The position numbers were made by a program, and so were the translations under genes. Shown piece after piece: positions 36,691-48,230 of a DNA stretch of 64,000 nt. The notes beneath the pieces are model-generated. The model was not told the DNA's origin, ran no database searches, and saw only the letters and a list, made by a program, of their open reading frames with translations. How positions within the stretch are numbered: position 1 is the stretch's first letter; every line of letters starts with the position of its first letter. The stretch is from Rhyzopertha dominica (Eukaryota; Arthropoda; Insecta; Coleoptera; Bostrichidae). The stretch spans positions 14,942,001 through 15,006,000 of the forward strand of contig QCXZ01000001.1 of the NCBI GenBank assembly GCA_025024175.1, read 5' to 3'.

Positions 36691-39600
36691 ATAAAGATAG
36701 ATATATTTGTCCGAAAAGAAAGAAGTATATCAAGGAACATCAAAACACAAATTACAAAGCAATGCAAATGTAACAATAAAGCAAAAAAAGTTTAAAGATT
36801 GTAGAAATTTTTATAAATACCCATACCGATAGCTAGCGGTTGTGCTTCTCCTATACGATACCGGGACACTAAAGTAACCGAAGCCGATACCATACCGGAC
36901 CTAACATGCGATACCCTCGTAGTTTCCTAGAGTCTCGGGTGTTTACAAAAGATGAAAAAGTGGTGTGAAATTTTTCACACTAGTGACCATAGTTTGAAAC
37001 TGGGAACACAAAACATAATATTTTCTAATATTTCTGAACATGGGCGTACCCAGCTTTTGGTTTAAGGGGGGGGGGGTGCAAAGCAGGAATTTCCCTTACT
37101 GAATAATTCAACATAAATAAAAATGTGCCTTTATCGGATTATGTACCTAAGTAATTAACGCAAGGTGACTTAAAACATCTTCTCTGAAGACCCAAGTTTT
37201 TTATGTTTTTTTTATATATACTGGTCTTCAAAAGCTCGTTTATTCCTAATTCAATTATTGATGATATCAGTTAGGCGATATCTAGCGCATTCAGTTGCAT
37301 GTCTATCACGTTTAACAAAAGATGAGATGATACATTTTATTTGGAAGAATAAAGATCCGTGATCCACATANTCTATAGTAATGTCAAACAAAGTACTAAA
37401 AAAATATAAATTTCGCCTTAAAGCATCTACTAATAGAACCACGTTTTATGATTTGGAATTCACACATATTAAATATTAATTAATTAAGTTTCAACTTTAT
37501 GTATTAGAAGCTTCAGAAATTTAAGTTAGGAGTGAATAGGTAGCTAGTATACATAAAAAAATTATCAAAACTGAGAATGAGGAAACAAACTGGTCGTGAA
37601 ACAGTACCTAAGACTGTAATGATTTAAGCTGCTGGTTTAGCTAATCTTAGTTGAACTTCAAAATACAAGTTATAAGCCCCAGCATTATGCGTCAGCTAGC
37701 CAGTCTACCAATCAGCATTAAATTGAAGGTCGTTTTGTCTCTAACATACATCTAATTTTACTCAAATTTCTGCATAATTTTAAAACCACCATTTGTAATT
37801 GTTCTCAAACTGCAAAAATCCTTTCGTGTAATATATTCATCTTGCTGGCTGTCATTGATTTACAAAATATGGCTCAATATCGCCAAAAACGTATGTTAAA
37901 AATTTTTACGGAATTTACTTGACTATACTGAAATCTGCAGGGATTAACAATTAAACGCACAGTATAAATTAGTACAAATATAGGTATTCCTTTATGATCA
38001 ATTAATCTTATGATGGCAATGTAAGTTATACTTCGATTGTTGCTTCAACGGCAGTTTTTATGTGACATAAAAGTAATTTATTAAAAAACCGCGATCGCAT
38101 TGATCTGATATCTTAAATAAATCAAATTTGAGTACCTTTTTTATGCTCTTTGGCTAAAATAATGACCAGGACATAAATCGAAAATAGTGCTTTTGAGTCG
38201 ATTATATAAATGCTAGATAATAACCAGACACAGCAACACATCACTAAAATGATAACATATTGAATCTCAATATTCGACGACGATTTTATACACATTATGA
38301 GTAGGTACTGTGTGAAATCATAGTTAGATAGTAGCATAAAATATACAAGACATGCTTTGTTATGAACACAGTGAAGAATATACCATCTTTTATTTAGATT
38401 GAGCCTTTGGGTTTATTTGATTATCACATTTTTCATTTAGCTATTATTTTTTTAAATTTAAGCCAATCTGCGTAGTCTGCCAGCACATTGCTTCCAAAAA
38501 TTAACTCAGCACTTAATATTTTAACCAAATTAAGCCTCATTTAAGTAAACTGAAATATATTTAATCCCTTTTTCAAAAAGTTTGTATACTGACATTTTAA
38601 CAGCACACCGGGTTTTAATTGGTGCTTGTAATACTACTGGATTCCTAAAACTTACGTTAAATAGACTTTCAAAACTCTTAGTTCGGATAGATTTTTGCTC
38701 GAAATAACTGATATTTTTGATTTTTTTTGTTTCTCTGTATTAATTTTGAAATTTGGAACTAAGAAGATTGGTATTACCGCCAAATACAAATATATGACCT
38801 ATTCTGTGTATTCTACATAACAGAATCATGCATAGTTGATCAATCCCTATAAGAAAACATATTAGAAGAGCTGAACAAAGTAGAAATCGTATTATGACTT
38901 CTGACCAAAATTAGCTTGACGACGACTTATTGAATGTCATTTGCATAGGTCAAATATGAGTCCTGTATGAAAAATGTGAAATGCGCTTATCTATAAATTT
39001 TACTTCAATAACAATTTCGTAAATACGTACTTAACTAATCAGCTAAATGTTTGGAAAGGTGGGAAGGGCCCAGAGTTGGCAGTCCAAGTCCATGGAAGCA
39101 GCTGCCGACCCCAAAAACAAGGAAGCGATAAGAAAAAAAGGCAAGAAAAAAGCAAATAAAGTTTAATAATAACGATATTAGAATCAAGAGAATCAATCAG
39201 AGTTGGAACACCAAGATCTGTGTGATGACCATGAATTGGATGAATAAACTATGTTCTTAGTTCAATCTGTGCTAATGAAATGTATTACGTAACAGTTACC
39301 CTACGTATGCGCACAATTCCCCGCCACCTGCGCACAATTATCCCATGTGTTGGGGAATTGTACGCTTTGGGATTATCGGTATTTTATATTTTATTTTCCT
39401 ACATCCATGTCAGGCCGTATCTTATCTTACACATTGGAATTTCACTGTATCGCGCTTACCTTTCCAGTATATTAACCGTAACGATTTGATCCCATTTGCC
39501 TTACGTTACATATTTCACCCCACTCTCTCTTACATGTAGAATTTTTGTACATGCAGTGTCAACGTTTGTTATAATTAATGGTCCAATTGTTTAGTGTATT

Positions 39601-42202
39601 AGGTACCTACTAGTTTTACAAAAGTTTATTAGTAACATAAATAAGACATATTTCTCCTTAGTCGTACCGTAGCCACAAAAAGTTAATTTGCTTTTTCAGC
39701 AATACAAGCAATGCAATTCTTTACGCAAATTTCTATCTTGTTTATTCTTGGCGACTGTGTCTGAGCTGTGATGGTTTTATATAGGAAGCAAGTCGCTGTT
39801 TGTCATCCTTCATTTGAACAAACAGATACTTAACTATAATTATCAATTCGCACCTTAGCACCTATTCTACAAATAGACGATTCATTCCTGTTAGTGCTAT
39901 ATGTATAAGTATATTGAAATTGTGACAAGCGCATCAACTAAATTTGCTTGTGACAAAAACCGAAGCACCGTATCTGTGTAAGCATTAGCATGAGGGGAGC
40001 GCAGTTTAGGTATTAGGTCTAGCGATAATATACTGCAATTCCTTATAATTTTTTCCGCGAACATCTGTAGTTATCTGTAGAACTTCAAATTAGTCCACTG
40101 GCACAAAAGATCTAATTGGTTACTGAGGGTTTGAGAAAGCTATTTACATTTGGCTTGTTTTTTATGTGCATCTCGTAGAGTGCGTCATTTGAAATTCTCC
40201 ATACATTACTTTACTGTGTGGTCTAAATAGAAAATGATGTTGAATATCTTAGCTCCTTAGTAAACATAAAAACTTGAAAAACATAAACAGTACTTACTTA
40301 TTAGACAATTTTTATTTTTGAAAGATATTTGTTAATGATTTAGCCGTGTTTCAATTGTACTTTCTGTTACATGGACACAACCGGAAAAAATTTTTCCAAA
40401 TTGAACTAATAAAAGAATTGCAAGGTTGACAGTGAGTGAATCGCGTTTATCTTCATTAGCGTTAATATAGGCATAGTGGGTACTTAGGTAATATACAGGT
40501 TTACTCAAAACAATTGAATAAATATAGTAGGTACAAAATTACTTACTATTTTGGAGTAATATTTTGCGTTCGTTGTGTTAGGAGCGAATTCTAGATTAGT
40601 TTCATACAACTAAATTTATCTTGATACTATAGTTGATATTTAGGTTAATACAACTCTGTATGTGAAGTTACTCAAATTTCAATTACTAAATGTACATAAT
40701 ATATCACTAAGTTGGCCATCGTTCACGCACACGTTTATTCTTTATATTTATCACAGTGATTTGATTTCAGATTAATAAAACAAGAGTTAAAAACTTTGTA
40801 TAAATCGACCTATTTCATGCAACTAATTTATTCTTCCCATTCTTAACGAATCACTTAATATAAACCGGTTCATATCGTATCGTATTTATACACAATTCAC
40901 GATAAACTTAACAATGCAAATGTTAACATCATTTATCGCACTCTTGCGCACTCTGTTGGTGAAGTATCGAGCTAATCATTGTTCCAAACTTCAAAACGGC
41001 TAAAATGCATGTATACCTCAACGCATCACCACTAGGACCTGCGACACTGCGAGCTAAAGGGATCTAGGGATCTTATGCAAGCGTTGCGTTGAGCAAAGAA
41101 ACCATACTATGATAATGATAAAGATTTATTCACTAGTTCTAAGAATTTAAAAACATTTACGAAAAAATAATTTTTTGCAATTTTTCAGTCAGATCTAGGA
41201 AAATAACATTAAATTAACCGCGACCGGTGCGTAAATGTTTTATTGTTGTTCTTCTGTTGCTATAGCCCGTTGGCTTTTAAACACGCTCAAAATTTGTAAT
41301 TATAAAATTATAAAATTGTAAAAATCGATGATCTACATTCCACGCGAAGCGGACAGGTAAAAAAACTCGACGTTTCCGATATCATTAATATTTGAGTAGT
41401 TCTACTTATACAAGTCCTTGATACGTGTACCAAATATTTTTGCAGTATAATGACTGGTTAAGGAGTTACGGGACTTAATTTTGACCAACCGGTGGGCATG
41501 TAGTACTTCAAAGTCGATTACCAAGTAGAGATGTGTAACTCAGGAGTGAGCTGCANCGAAGAGTCGACTCTTTCAAAAGAGCTGTTGAGGCAGCTCACTT
41601 ATTTCATAGATGCAGCTCTCCGACTCAGTGCTGAACTGAATTGAATGGCCGAGATGACTGACAATGACAACCGAACNCAGCTATCGTTCGTTGGTTCGCC
41701 TTCGTTCATTGATACGACTCCGGAGAGCTGCTCTATGCGTTTTTTTTCCCCAACATGTTAAGTAGGTATGTACACTGGTACTTATAAAATNTATGTTAAG
41801 GACATGAAGCAGATTAATCAGGGACTGAAAGTCGACGTTTTAAGAAACGTGAATTGCAAACCCGCAACAAAAATAGTATGTAACAAAAAATAAAACATTA
41901 TTATGTAAACAACTACAGAAACACAACTCTACAATTCAAAAATATATACCAAATTAAACATATTATTTCTTTGACTTTGTTGCTGGACAGACGAGGGAGT
42001 TATCAAGTTTATTTCCGGTTTTAATTTTAGATTTGATAATTTGGCTTGTCCAACAAAAACAAATACGTAAATTTAGTCTTTAAGTACGTCTCGGACACGA
42101 AAAAAGTAGCCACCCTAAAAAGCGGTCTAGACCAAATAGTTGTAACTGATGAGAGANAGCCGTGACGATATTCGTATTACTGCGATCCGTTGGGATCTTG
42201 CA
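36691..42202. other. long gene-poor stretch
   Basis: No exon was recognised. Near 37044-37080 there is one end resembling the hAT-type element at 3668 (GGGCGTACCCAGC then a G-run), with no partner found. Around 41520-41750 the sequence is rich in inverted GAGCTG/CAGCTC and GAGTCGACTC words, suggesting another decayed inverted-repeat element. The remainder is featureless AT-rich DNA. Confidence 0.35.
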
Positions 42203-42663
42203 CACTGATCTCTAGATAACTGGATGTCGCATAAGTCATTGAAATCTGTGATAAGTAGCCACCACTGATCTCTAAATAACTGGATGTCGCATAAGTCATT
42301 CAAAACTGTGATAAGTAGCCACCAGCCGCTGGTACTCGTACTATCAATTTAACGGCGCGTTCAAATTTTAGGTTAGATCCTTAACTATATAATATGGTTA
42401 TGAGTAAACGTAACATCCAGTTTGTACGGTACATGTGTCTTACTCAAACACTACAACGATCATCTTTAGGAAATCTGCAGACAGATGATGAGTTCACGAT
42501 TTTAACCGTCAATCATTAACGTTATATTTACCGCAAAAGCGAACGTTTGTCAAAATTTTAGTACAAGGACCAACGGCTAGGCGCTAAAGAGGCTTAAATC
42601 TATCACAAATAATTTACATGCATTTTGGTATCTAAGCGACATCCAGTTATTTAGAGATCAGTG
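42203..42663. mobile_element. hAT-like MITE with duplicated left end
   Basis: CACTGATCTCTAAATAACTG (from 42263) has its exact reverse complement ending at 42663; matching continues for 28 bp. Flanks 42255-42262 and 42664-42671 are both GTAGCCAC, an 8-bp target duplication. The 60-bp segment 42204-42263 is a near-identical direct copy of 42264-42323, so the left end plus 30 bp inside it is present twice in tandem. GTAGCCACC followed by GCCGCTGGTACTCG occurs both at the end of the tandem copy (42315) and just outside the right end (42664), pointing to a complex insertion or slippage history. Non-coding. Confidence 0.75.
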
Positions 42664-44113
42664 GTAGCCACCATGCCGCTGGTACTCGAGCAGTGCCAAA
42701 CGCTGTGCAGTCGTTTAGTTCTGTGTTACAGGCTTCGATCGAAGGACCCACTTGATTACTTCCGGTTTTCAAACGTACGGGCTTTCTATCGAATAGCCTT
42801 TCGTTCGTATAGCCCGTCACGTGTGGTGGTTAAAGAAACGAACACGCTAAAATCACTGGCTTTAATATTCAAGAGATATTGATCGATAGAAGTTCGTTTT
42901 TTAAACTTTTAAATTTTATACACAGTGTATTCAGGAATTTACATTTAGAACAAAAAATTATAGTTATACACCTATAGTGTAGTTTCGGTGCACTCTATTT
43001 TAAGAAAGTAAAGCAAAACAGGGCTTCTTTTTCGACTATATTAGCATATTTCATCTCGCACAACTATAGGCCTAACTCAATTAAGTAAAAAAAATCTCTC
43101 GATGTCGAAATTTGCCTTACGCGATTGCTACATCGATTGTTTAAATAAATTGTTTCCTTGTTAGTATTACCGGTATTTAACTTTTCTCTACACCATATGA
43201 AACTAAAAAGTGTGTTCTTTCGATTGGTGAAGGAAATTTTGAGAAACATCAAAATATAAGCCCAGGGCGGCAGTGTAATCGAAATTAAAATAAACTGTCA
43301 TCACCGGCGCGAGCGCTTTCTTGCCTTTACAAGTGGTGTTGGTTGCCTAACACATTGAGTCTCTATATTAAGTACTGTTCCATATAAGTTTCATTTACCT
43401 TTTAAGCGTTTTTGCATTTTGCTAAATTCGTCGTTTAATATTCGATTTAACCTAATTTAAGGTTGCTTAGAGCAGACAAACAAATTTCTTAATTGTTATA
43501 TTACGATAAGCATTGTTATTATACGGAATTTTATGCTTGTGGCGATTGTAGTTTTCACTTGTAGTTTTATAACTTGAAATGAAAATACCTCGTAACGTTT
43601 AACCATTAAAAAGGAAATTGTGTCATATTGTGCTCAACTTATTCAAAAATTAAACACTTAAAATGGGGGGCCACCTATCGGCAATACGTTAAAGCTTGAA
43701 TTCGCCGGCATTCGTTTGTTCAGCATCCCTAGTGAAGGTATTCCTATTCGTACCCAACCACCACATTCTTATTAGGAATATGCATAGAGGTGTTGTTAAC
43801 ACAACCCATTTACCCATTTGGCATCGCTGAAAGAAACGGTACCTATATTACCGATAAAGCACAAACTTTCAAGGTTATAGAAATTTAAATTTGCGTCACC
43901 ATAAACGCGTTGTAGAAGTATTTTCTTTTTCTATATTACAAACTGCAATCTCTGCATTTCGTTTTGATGCTATAATAATATTCTAAAATGTAGTTCAGTT
44001 TGTAGTAAGCTAAGGTGATAGGATTTTATCATTAGAGAATCGGGGAGTCACATTATTGCGTTGTGTCAGTTGAAATTTCAAATTAGAGCGTGTTCGCTAC
44101 ATAATTTGTTAAA
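42664..44113. other. region upstream of the gene at 44114
   Basis: A locally GC-richer patch (GGCGCGAGCGCTTTC, about 43305) may mark promoter sequence, but no defined element was recognised. Confidence 0.35.
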
Positions 44114-44993
44114 ATGTCTAGCAGAGTTACCAAACATGTGGTAAGTTGCTTTTCGACCTAAGTAATTTATGCTTTGTGTTATTGATAACTGCTTTTTTGA
44201 TATACAGAAAAAATTAAGTTCACACAGTCAAAAGTCACGTTCAGGAAATCATAAATCGAAGTGCTCCGATGCAGTAGTAAAACGAACACTATTAAAACCA
44301 ATGAAAACAAGCAGTAACCAACGGTACCGGAAGAAAAAAATGTATAGAGAATTAAAATACGGAGTTGGTGATAACATTAAGGCAAACACGAATAAGTTGG
44401 AAGCAAAATGTTCAGCTGAGTCTGTCATTTATGTAGGAACTGTTTATGAACTGAAAGGGTACCCCCAGCATTCTGTGGTTGATTTGACAAAAAGTGAATC
44501 AGAATCTAGTGTAAAGACCTCAAGCTTTAGAGAAACTAGTGCTGCACCAAAATCCTTGGTGCATGGTACACCATATTTTAATAAAGCGATATTTAGAAGA
44601 CAGTCATCGGAATATACACTTTCTGATTGCAAAAATAACAAACTTGCGGTTTCTGGAAATTTGGACCTACCAGGGAATATAAAACCTCTTTCAAAATGCA
44701 TAAGTCTGCCTTCAAATATTTCATCTACAAAGGCGGCATCAATATACCTTCCAGTTCGAAAGTCTCTGTCTTCACCAGGAAGAAATGTTCTAAGTAAATA
44801 TGAAAGTGATATACTTGACATGGCTCTCGAACTAGAGGAAACCTATGGACGCTGTGAATATCAAAATGGCCTGAATGTCTTGGAAGATTTTGTTGCATCA
44901 ACATGCGGCGATCTTAATGACATTGAAATATCCTCTCTTATACCAGACCTTAACTTTAGCATTGATACTTTAAAAAATATGTACAGTATCTGA
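44114..44993 (+). CDS. uncharacterised protein, two coding exons (270 residues)
   Basis: Exon 1 (44114-44140) encodes MSSRVTKHV and ends at CATGTG|GTAAGT. Exon 2 (44208-44993) starts after TATACAG and reads 261 codons to TGA. The intron is 67 bp and phase 0. I do not recognise the family. The N-terminal 65 residues are strongly basic (KKLSSHSQKSRSGNHKSK, RYRKKKMYREL), suggesting nucleic-acid binding or nuclear targeting. The middle is Ser-rich and probably disordered (VVDLTKSESESSVKTSSF). The C-terminal 60 residues are acidic and helical (YESDILDMALELEETYGRCE, LEDFVASTCGDLND). There is no signal peptide or membrane segment. The long uninterrupted frame, good splice sites and nearby polyadenylation signals argue for a real gene. 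Confidence 0.8.
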
Positions 44994-45023
44994 GGTAAAA
45001 ATTTAAATTTACCAGTTTTATTA

Positions 45024-45029
45024 AATAAA
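45024..45029 (+). terminator. AATAAA polyadenylation signal (proximal)
   Basis: First AATAAA, about 30 bases after the TGA of the gene at 44114-44993. A second one follows at 45121-45126. Confidence 0.55.
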
Positions 45030-45120
45030 ACATACACCTTTTAGGAACAGAATTTGTGTAAGTGTTAAGTTTTGTGAACATGTAAACTTCGTTCAACCGT
45101 CCTTTAATGTGTCAATACTC

Positions 45121-45126
45121 AATAAA
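45121..45126 (+). terminator. AATAAA polyadenylation signal (distal), followed by GT-rich DNA
   Basis: AATAAA followed within 20-30 bases by a T/GT-rich stretch (GTATATGTGTGGGG), the usual layout of a cleavage site. It is probably the main 3' end of the gene at 44114-44993. Confidence 0.6.
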
Positions 45127-46523
45127 ATGGTTTTTGTATATGTGTGGGGTCTTATTTATATCTCTCTAAGTCTCATTTATGCAAATGCTTGCTTATAAAC
45201 ATTTTTTATGATATATTTACATTTAACATAGTTACAACAGAATAGATGACATTTTTATTATCATAGTCAGGTTCATACTTAAGAATTTCCATTTCCATGT
45301 ATGAGCTTCTTAGGGATGCTCGCCTTTCTAGTATAACTTCATAGAGGAGGTAGGTAGTAGGAAATATTTAAGTTAATCATTACTTTCACTTCATGTGAAA
45401 CATTCCCTTTTTAATTTGTAAGGTACTTATTCAGTTTCGCTATGTAACTTTTCAACAGCTCTTCAATTCTATGATGAAGAGATGGTAATGTTTCATCTAA
45501 ATGGTTTTTTATTTGATGAGATTTTAATTGCTGTAAAAGATTAGAACAATATACTTACTTAGAAATCACATATCTAGCAGTCTGGGATACTGCATTTTAT
45601 GTTGAAAAGCTGTTTTTGGTTTAGGGACATTATATAGGGTGTTCACCTGTTCAAGCTAACGGTCTAGGTGGTCTAAATAGGAAATTTCTTAATTTTTCAG
45701 GAAGAGTCCCGTGGTTATGAGAACTAACAGTCAAACATCATTTTGGACTAAAATCTACACTACAACTTTATAATTTATTTTTTTAATAAATAGCTTATTG
45801 GGTAGACCACATCAAATTAAACAAAAAAAGTATTAAGATACTTAAACCTACTCTAGTCATTTGATTTTTTAAAATAACAAAGCTGTGGTCAAGATCTCAG
45901 TCAGGCGATGCACGATGTCTTTTTTTCTTATCACCATGAGATTTTCATATTAAGAATTTTTTTATTTAAACCCCCATTCTATGACTAAATAAAAAAATTG
46001 GCTATTGAAAACTGTTTCAGGAACAGTGTAGTTAGTCAACATGAAATACCCCAAAAGCAAACAAAAATTATTGTAGAGTACTGCTATATATCTNAGTTAT
46101 AATGATCTGTCAGCTGATGCAAAATTGTTTTCTCAAAAAAATAAGAAATTTTGCCATTTAAACCACCATTATCTGTCTCGTAATCTTTATGAATATTGGA
46201 AAAAATTGTATTNGCAAATTACTCGTAAACGACAAACTCGTAAATTATACCATTTACAGGACGTCATCCTATTTGTAGAGCACACCTGCAAGCCAAATTT
46301 TGTTACAGTTGAAATTTTCACTTTCAAGCGGACACGACATGCTAAAGATTCATCTTAAAGTGACAGTAACTTACATACATGTCGCCTTTCTTTAGAATCT
46401 AAAAAATAAAAAAAAAATTTTTGAGATTTTATATACCGAAATTATTTTTTTTTGAGTCATTATATTACCAGCTTAAAAAACAACATTGTTTAATGGAACA
46501 GAGTGCCTGACAACACAAGTAAT

Positions 46524-46805
46524 TACCACATCCAACGGATGGGAAGTACTTATCACAATTTAAAAATTTTATTTGCTGTAGCTTTAAAATGGTCGAAAAC
46601 TTAAAAAAAACAAATTTGAGCAAAAAAAAATTATCTGTGCGTCTGTGTGGACGCAATAACTTTTGAAATATTTAACATAATGAACTTAAAATTTGACATA
46701 CATATAAATCTCAACTACTCAAAGCGACCTATTGTTTTTGGGGTAAGTAGGGTGCAGGGAAGGGGAAGAAATTGAGGGGAACTACCCTTTTTGCAAAAAA
46801 AATCA
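46524..46805 (+). repeat. dispersed repeat, copy 2 of the 2545-3342 family
   Basis: Same orientation as, and clearly alignable with, about 2545-2825. Shared CACATCCAACGGATG, TTTAAAATGGTCGAAAA, TTTGAGCAAAAAAA, AAAGCGACCTAT and AACTACCCTTTTTGCAA. The right half of the element is missing here. Confidence 0.75.
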
Positions 46806-48230
46806 CTATTATTAATTCATAAATGCAAGTGAATATATTTAATACTTATTATCCATTTCTTGGATGTTTAAATGAATCAAACGTTCAAAACATTAAATAT
46901 TAGTGAGCAGAACTGAAATTTCGTTACCAAGAGATGAAGAGTCTCTCTGAATGTCAGCTCTAGTTGGATCTTTCATCTGTGAGGGGAGGAGCGTTACAAA
47001 TTTAGCATGATTGAGAGCCTATTCCTGTCAGAGCGGAACAAGTCTAAAACATTATTATAATTCGAATGAAATAGATGAATAGGTTTTCTTTATCCTTTTT
47101 TACCTTTCCGTTACTAATGGAAAGAATTAATGTATGCTGAGTTGAAACCTCTTTATTGTCTTTATCTCTTAAAGTTAAGGACGTGTTCTTGAGATTTTCA
47201 ATTGGTCTTTGTATCCCTGGTGTGTATTCTAGACCTTAACCTTTTCTGAAGTTTCTTCCGTGAATTCAAACAATAGTGGGTGACAAAATCGTGGTGATGA
47301 GTATAAAGCGTTGGTCCAAATAGTTTTTTTCCATCACTAAATTTTAATAGTAGTACAGGCACCATTGAAATAACTATCAAGCTAAAACAGAAAGGATTAA
47401 TTATCTCATTGTCAATTGTCAGAAATTTATCTAACTGTAAGACTACTAAAAGCTCACCTTGTTTCACTAATGCTCTCTGTACTTCATAATCTAGGAATTT
47501 CAGGATTATTATGCTCTGTATTGTTACCATGGAAACTAGAGAAAAAAAAGTTGAAATAAAACTTTTAGGTAATGAAATAGAAATTCTCAGAATTTTATCA
47601 GCGAATTTTGGAGCTATATATTTGCGTTATATGTAACTTAGTGTCAAATAGGGCCTCTAATAAGAACTTTAGGAACCTAAAAATGTTTTTTTAATGAATT
47701 ACTCAGGTAAGTTTTTATCTAAAAAGATTTTTCTGAAAGCGATAGCATGAAGGGTTTTTAAGATACAGCCACTCTTTAGCCTTAGTGAATTGACCTGTAT
47801 AATTTTCTTCCCGTTCATCTGAAAGAAGCATCACAATGTCAGCTCACTGTTATTATTATAGCCATTGACCTTGAATATTGTTCACATGCTGTCCTGTGTT
47901 TGAGCTTATTGCGACATACAAATAGGAAATTCCTTACCACTTTTGCAGTACTTATATTTAAGTAGTATATTACTGAATTATTATAAATTTTGCAAACGAG
48001 TGTGTGCCCTGTTTGGATGCATACCACAAGTTTATGCACTATGTATTAAGAAAGAAATCAAAAAGAAACTTTACTGCTATATAGGAAGTAAAATATGTAT
48101 TTTAAAATTCAAAGTTAAGATAATAACATTAATTTAACACAATTATGAAAAAGAAATTCTTACATTTCTTCTTGATAAGTAACTTAATATAAACAACAAA
48201 CAAACCCAAAAAGAACTACCACACTGAGTA
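46806..48230. other. intergenic between the 44114 gene and SPO11; one exon-like segment
   Basis: On the minus strand an open segment (about 47458-47535) has an acceptor-like TTTTTTTCTCTAG before it and a donor-like CAAG|GTGAGC after it. It encodes 'MVTIQSIIILKFLDYEVQRA..'. The nearest good acceptor downstream leads to an immediate stop, so I could not build a gene. Elsewhere nothing was recognised. Confidence 0.3.

Noticed and set aside
37044..37080. Second hAT-type element suggested by GGGCGTACCCAGC and a G-run
   Set aside because: No matching right end or target duplication was found, so only a possible single end remains.
44444..44821. 125-codon minus ORF
   Set aside because: It is the antisense shadow of the second exon of the gene at 44114-44993.
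47198..47530. 110-codon minus ORF downstream of SPO11
   Set aside because: Its best internal splice sites lead straight to a stop, and the unspliced product resembles nothing known.
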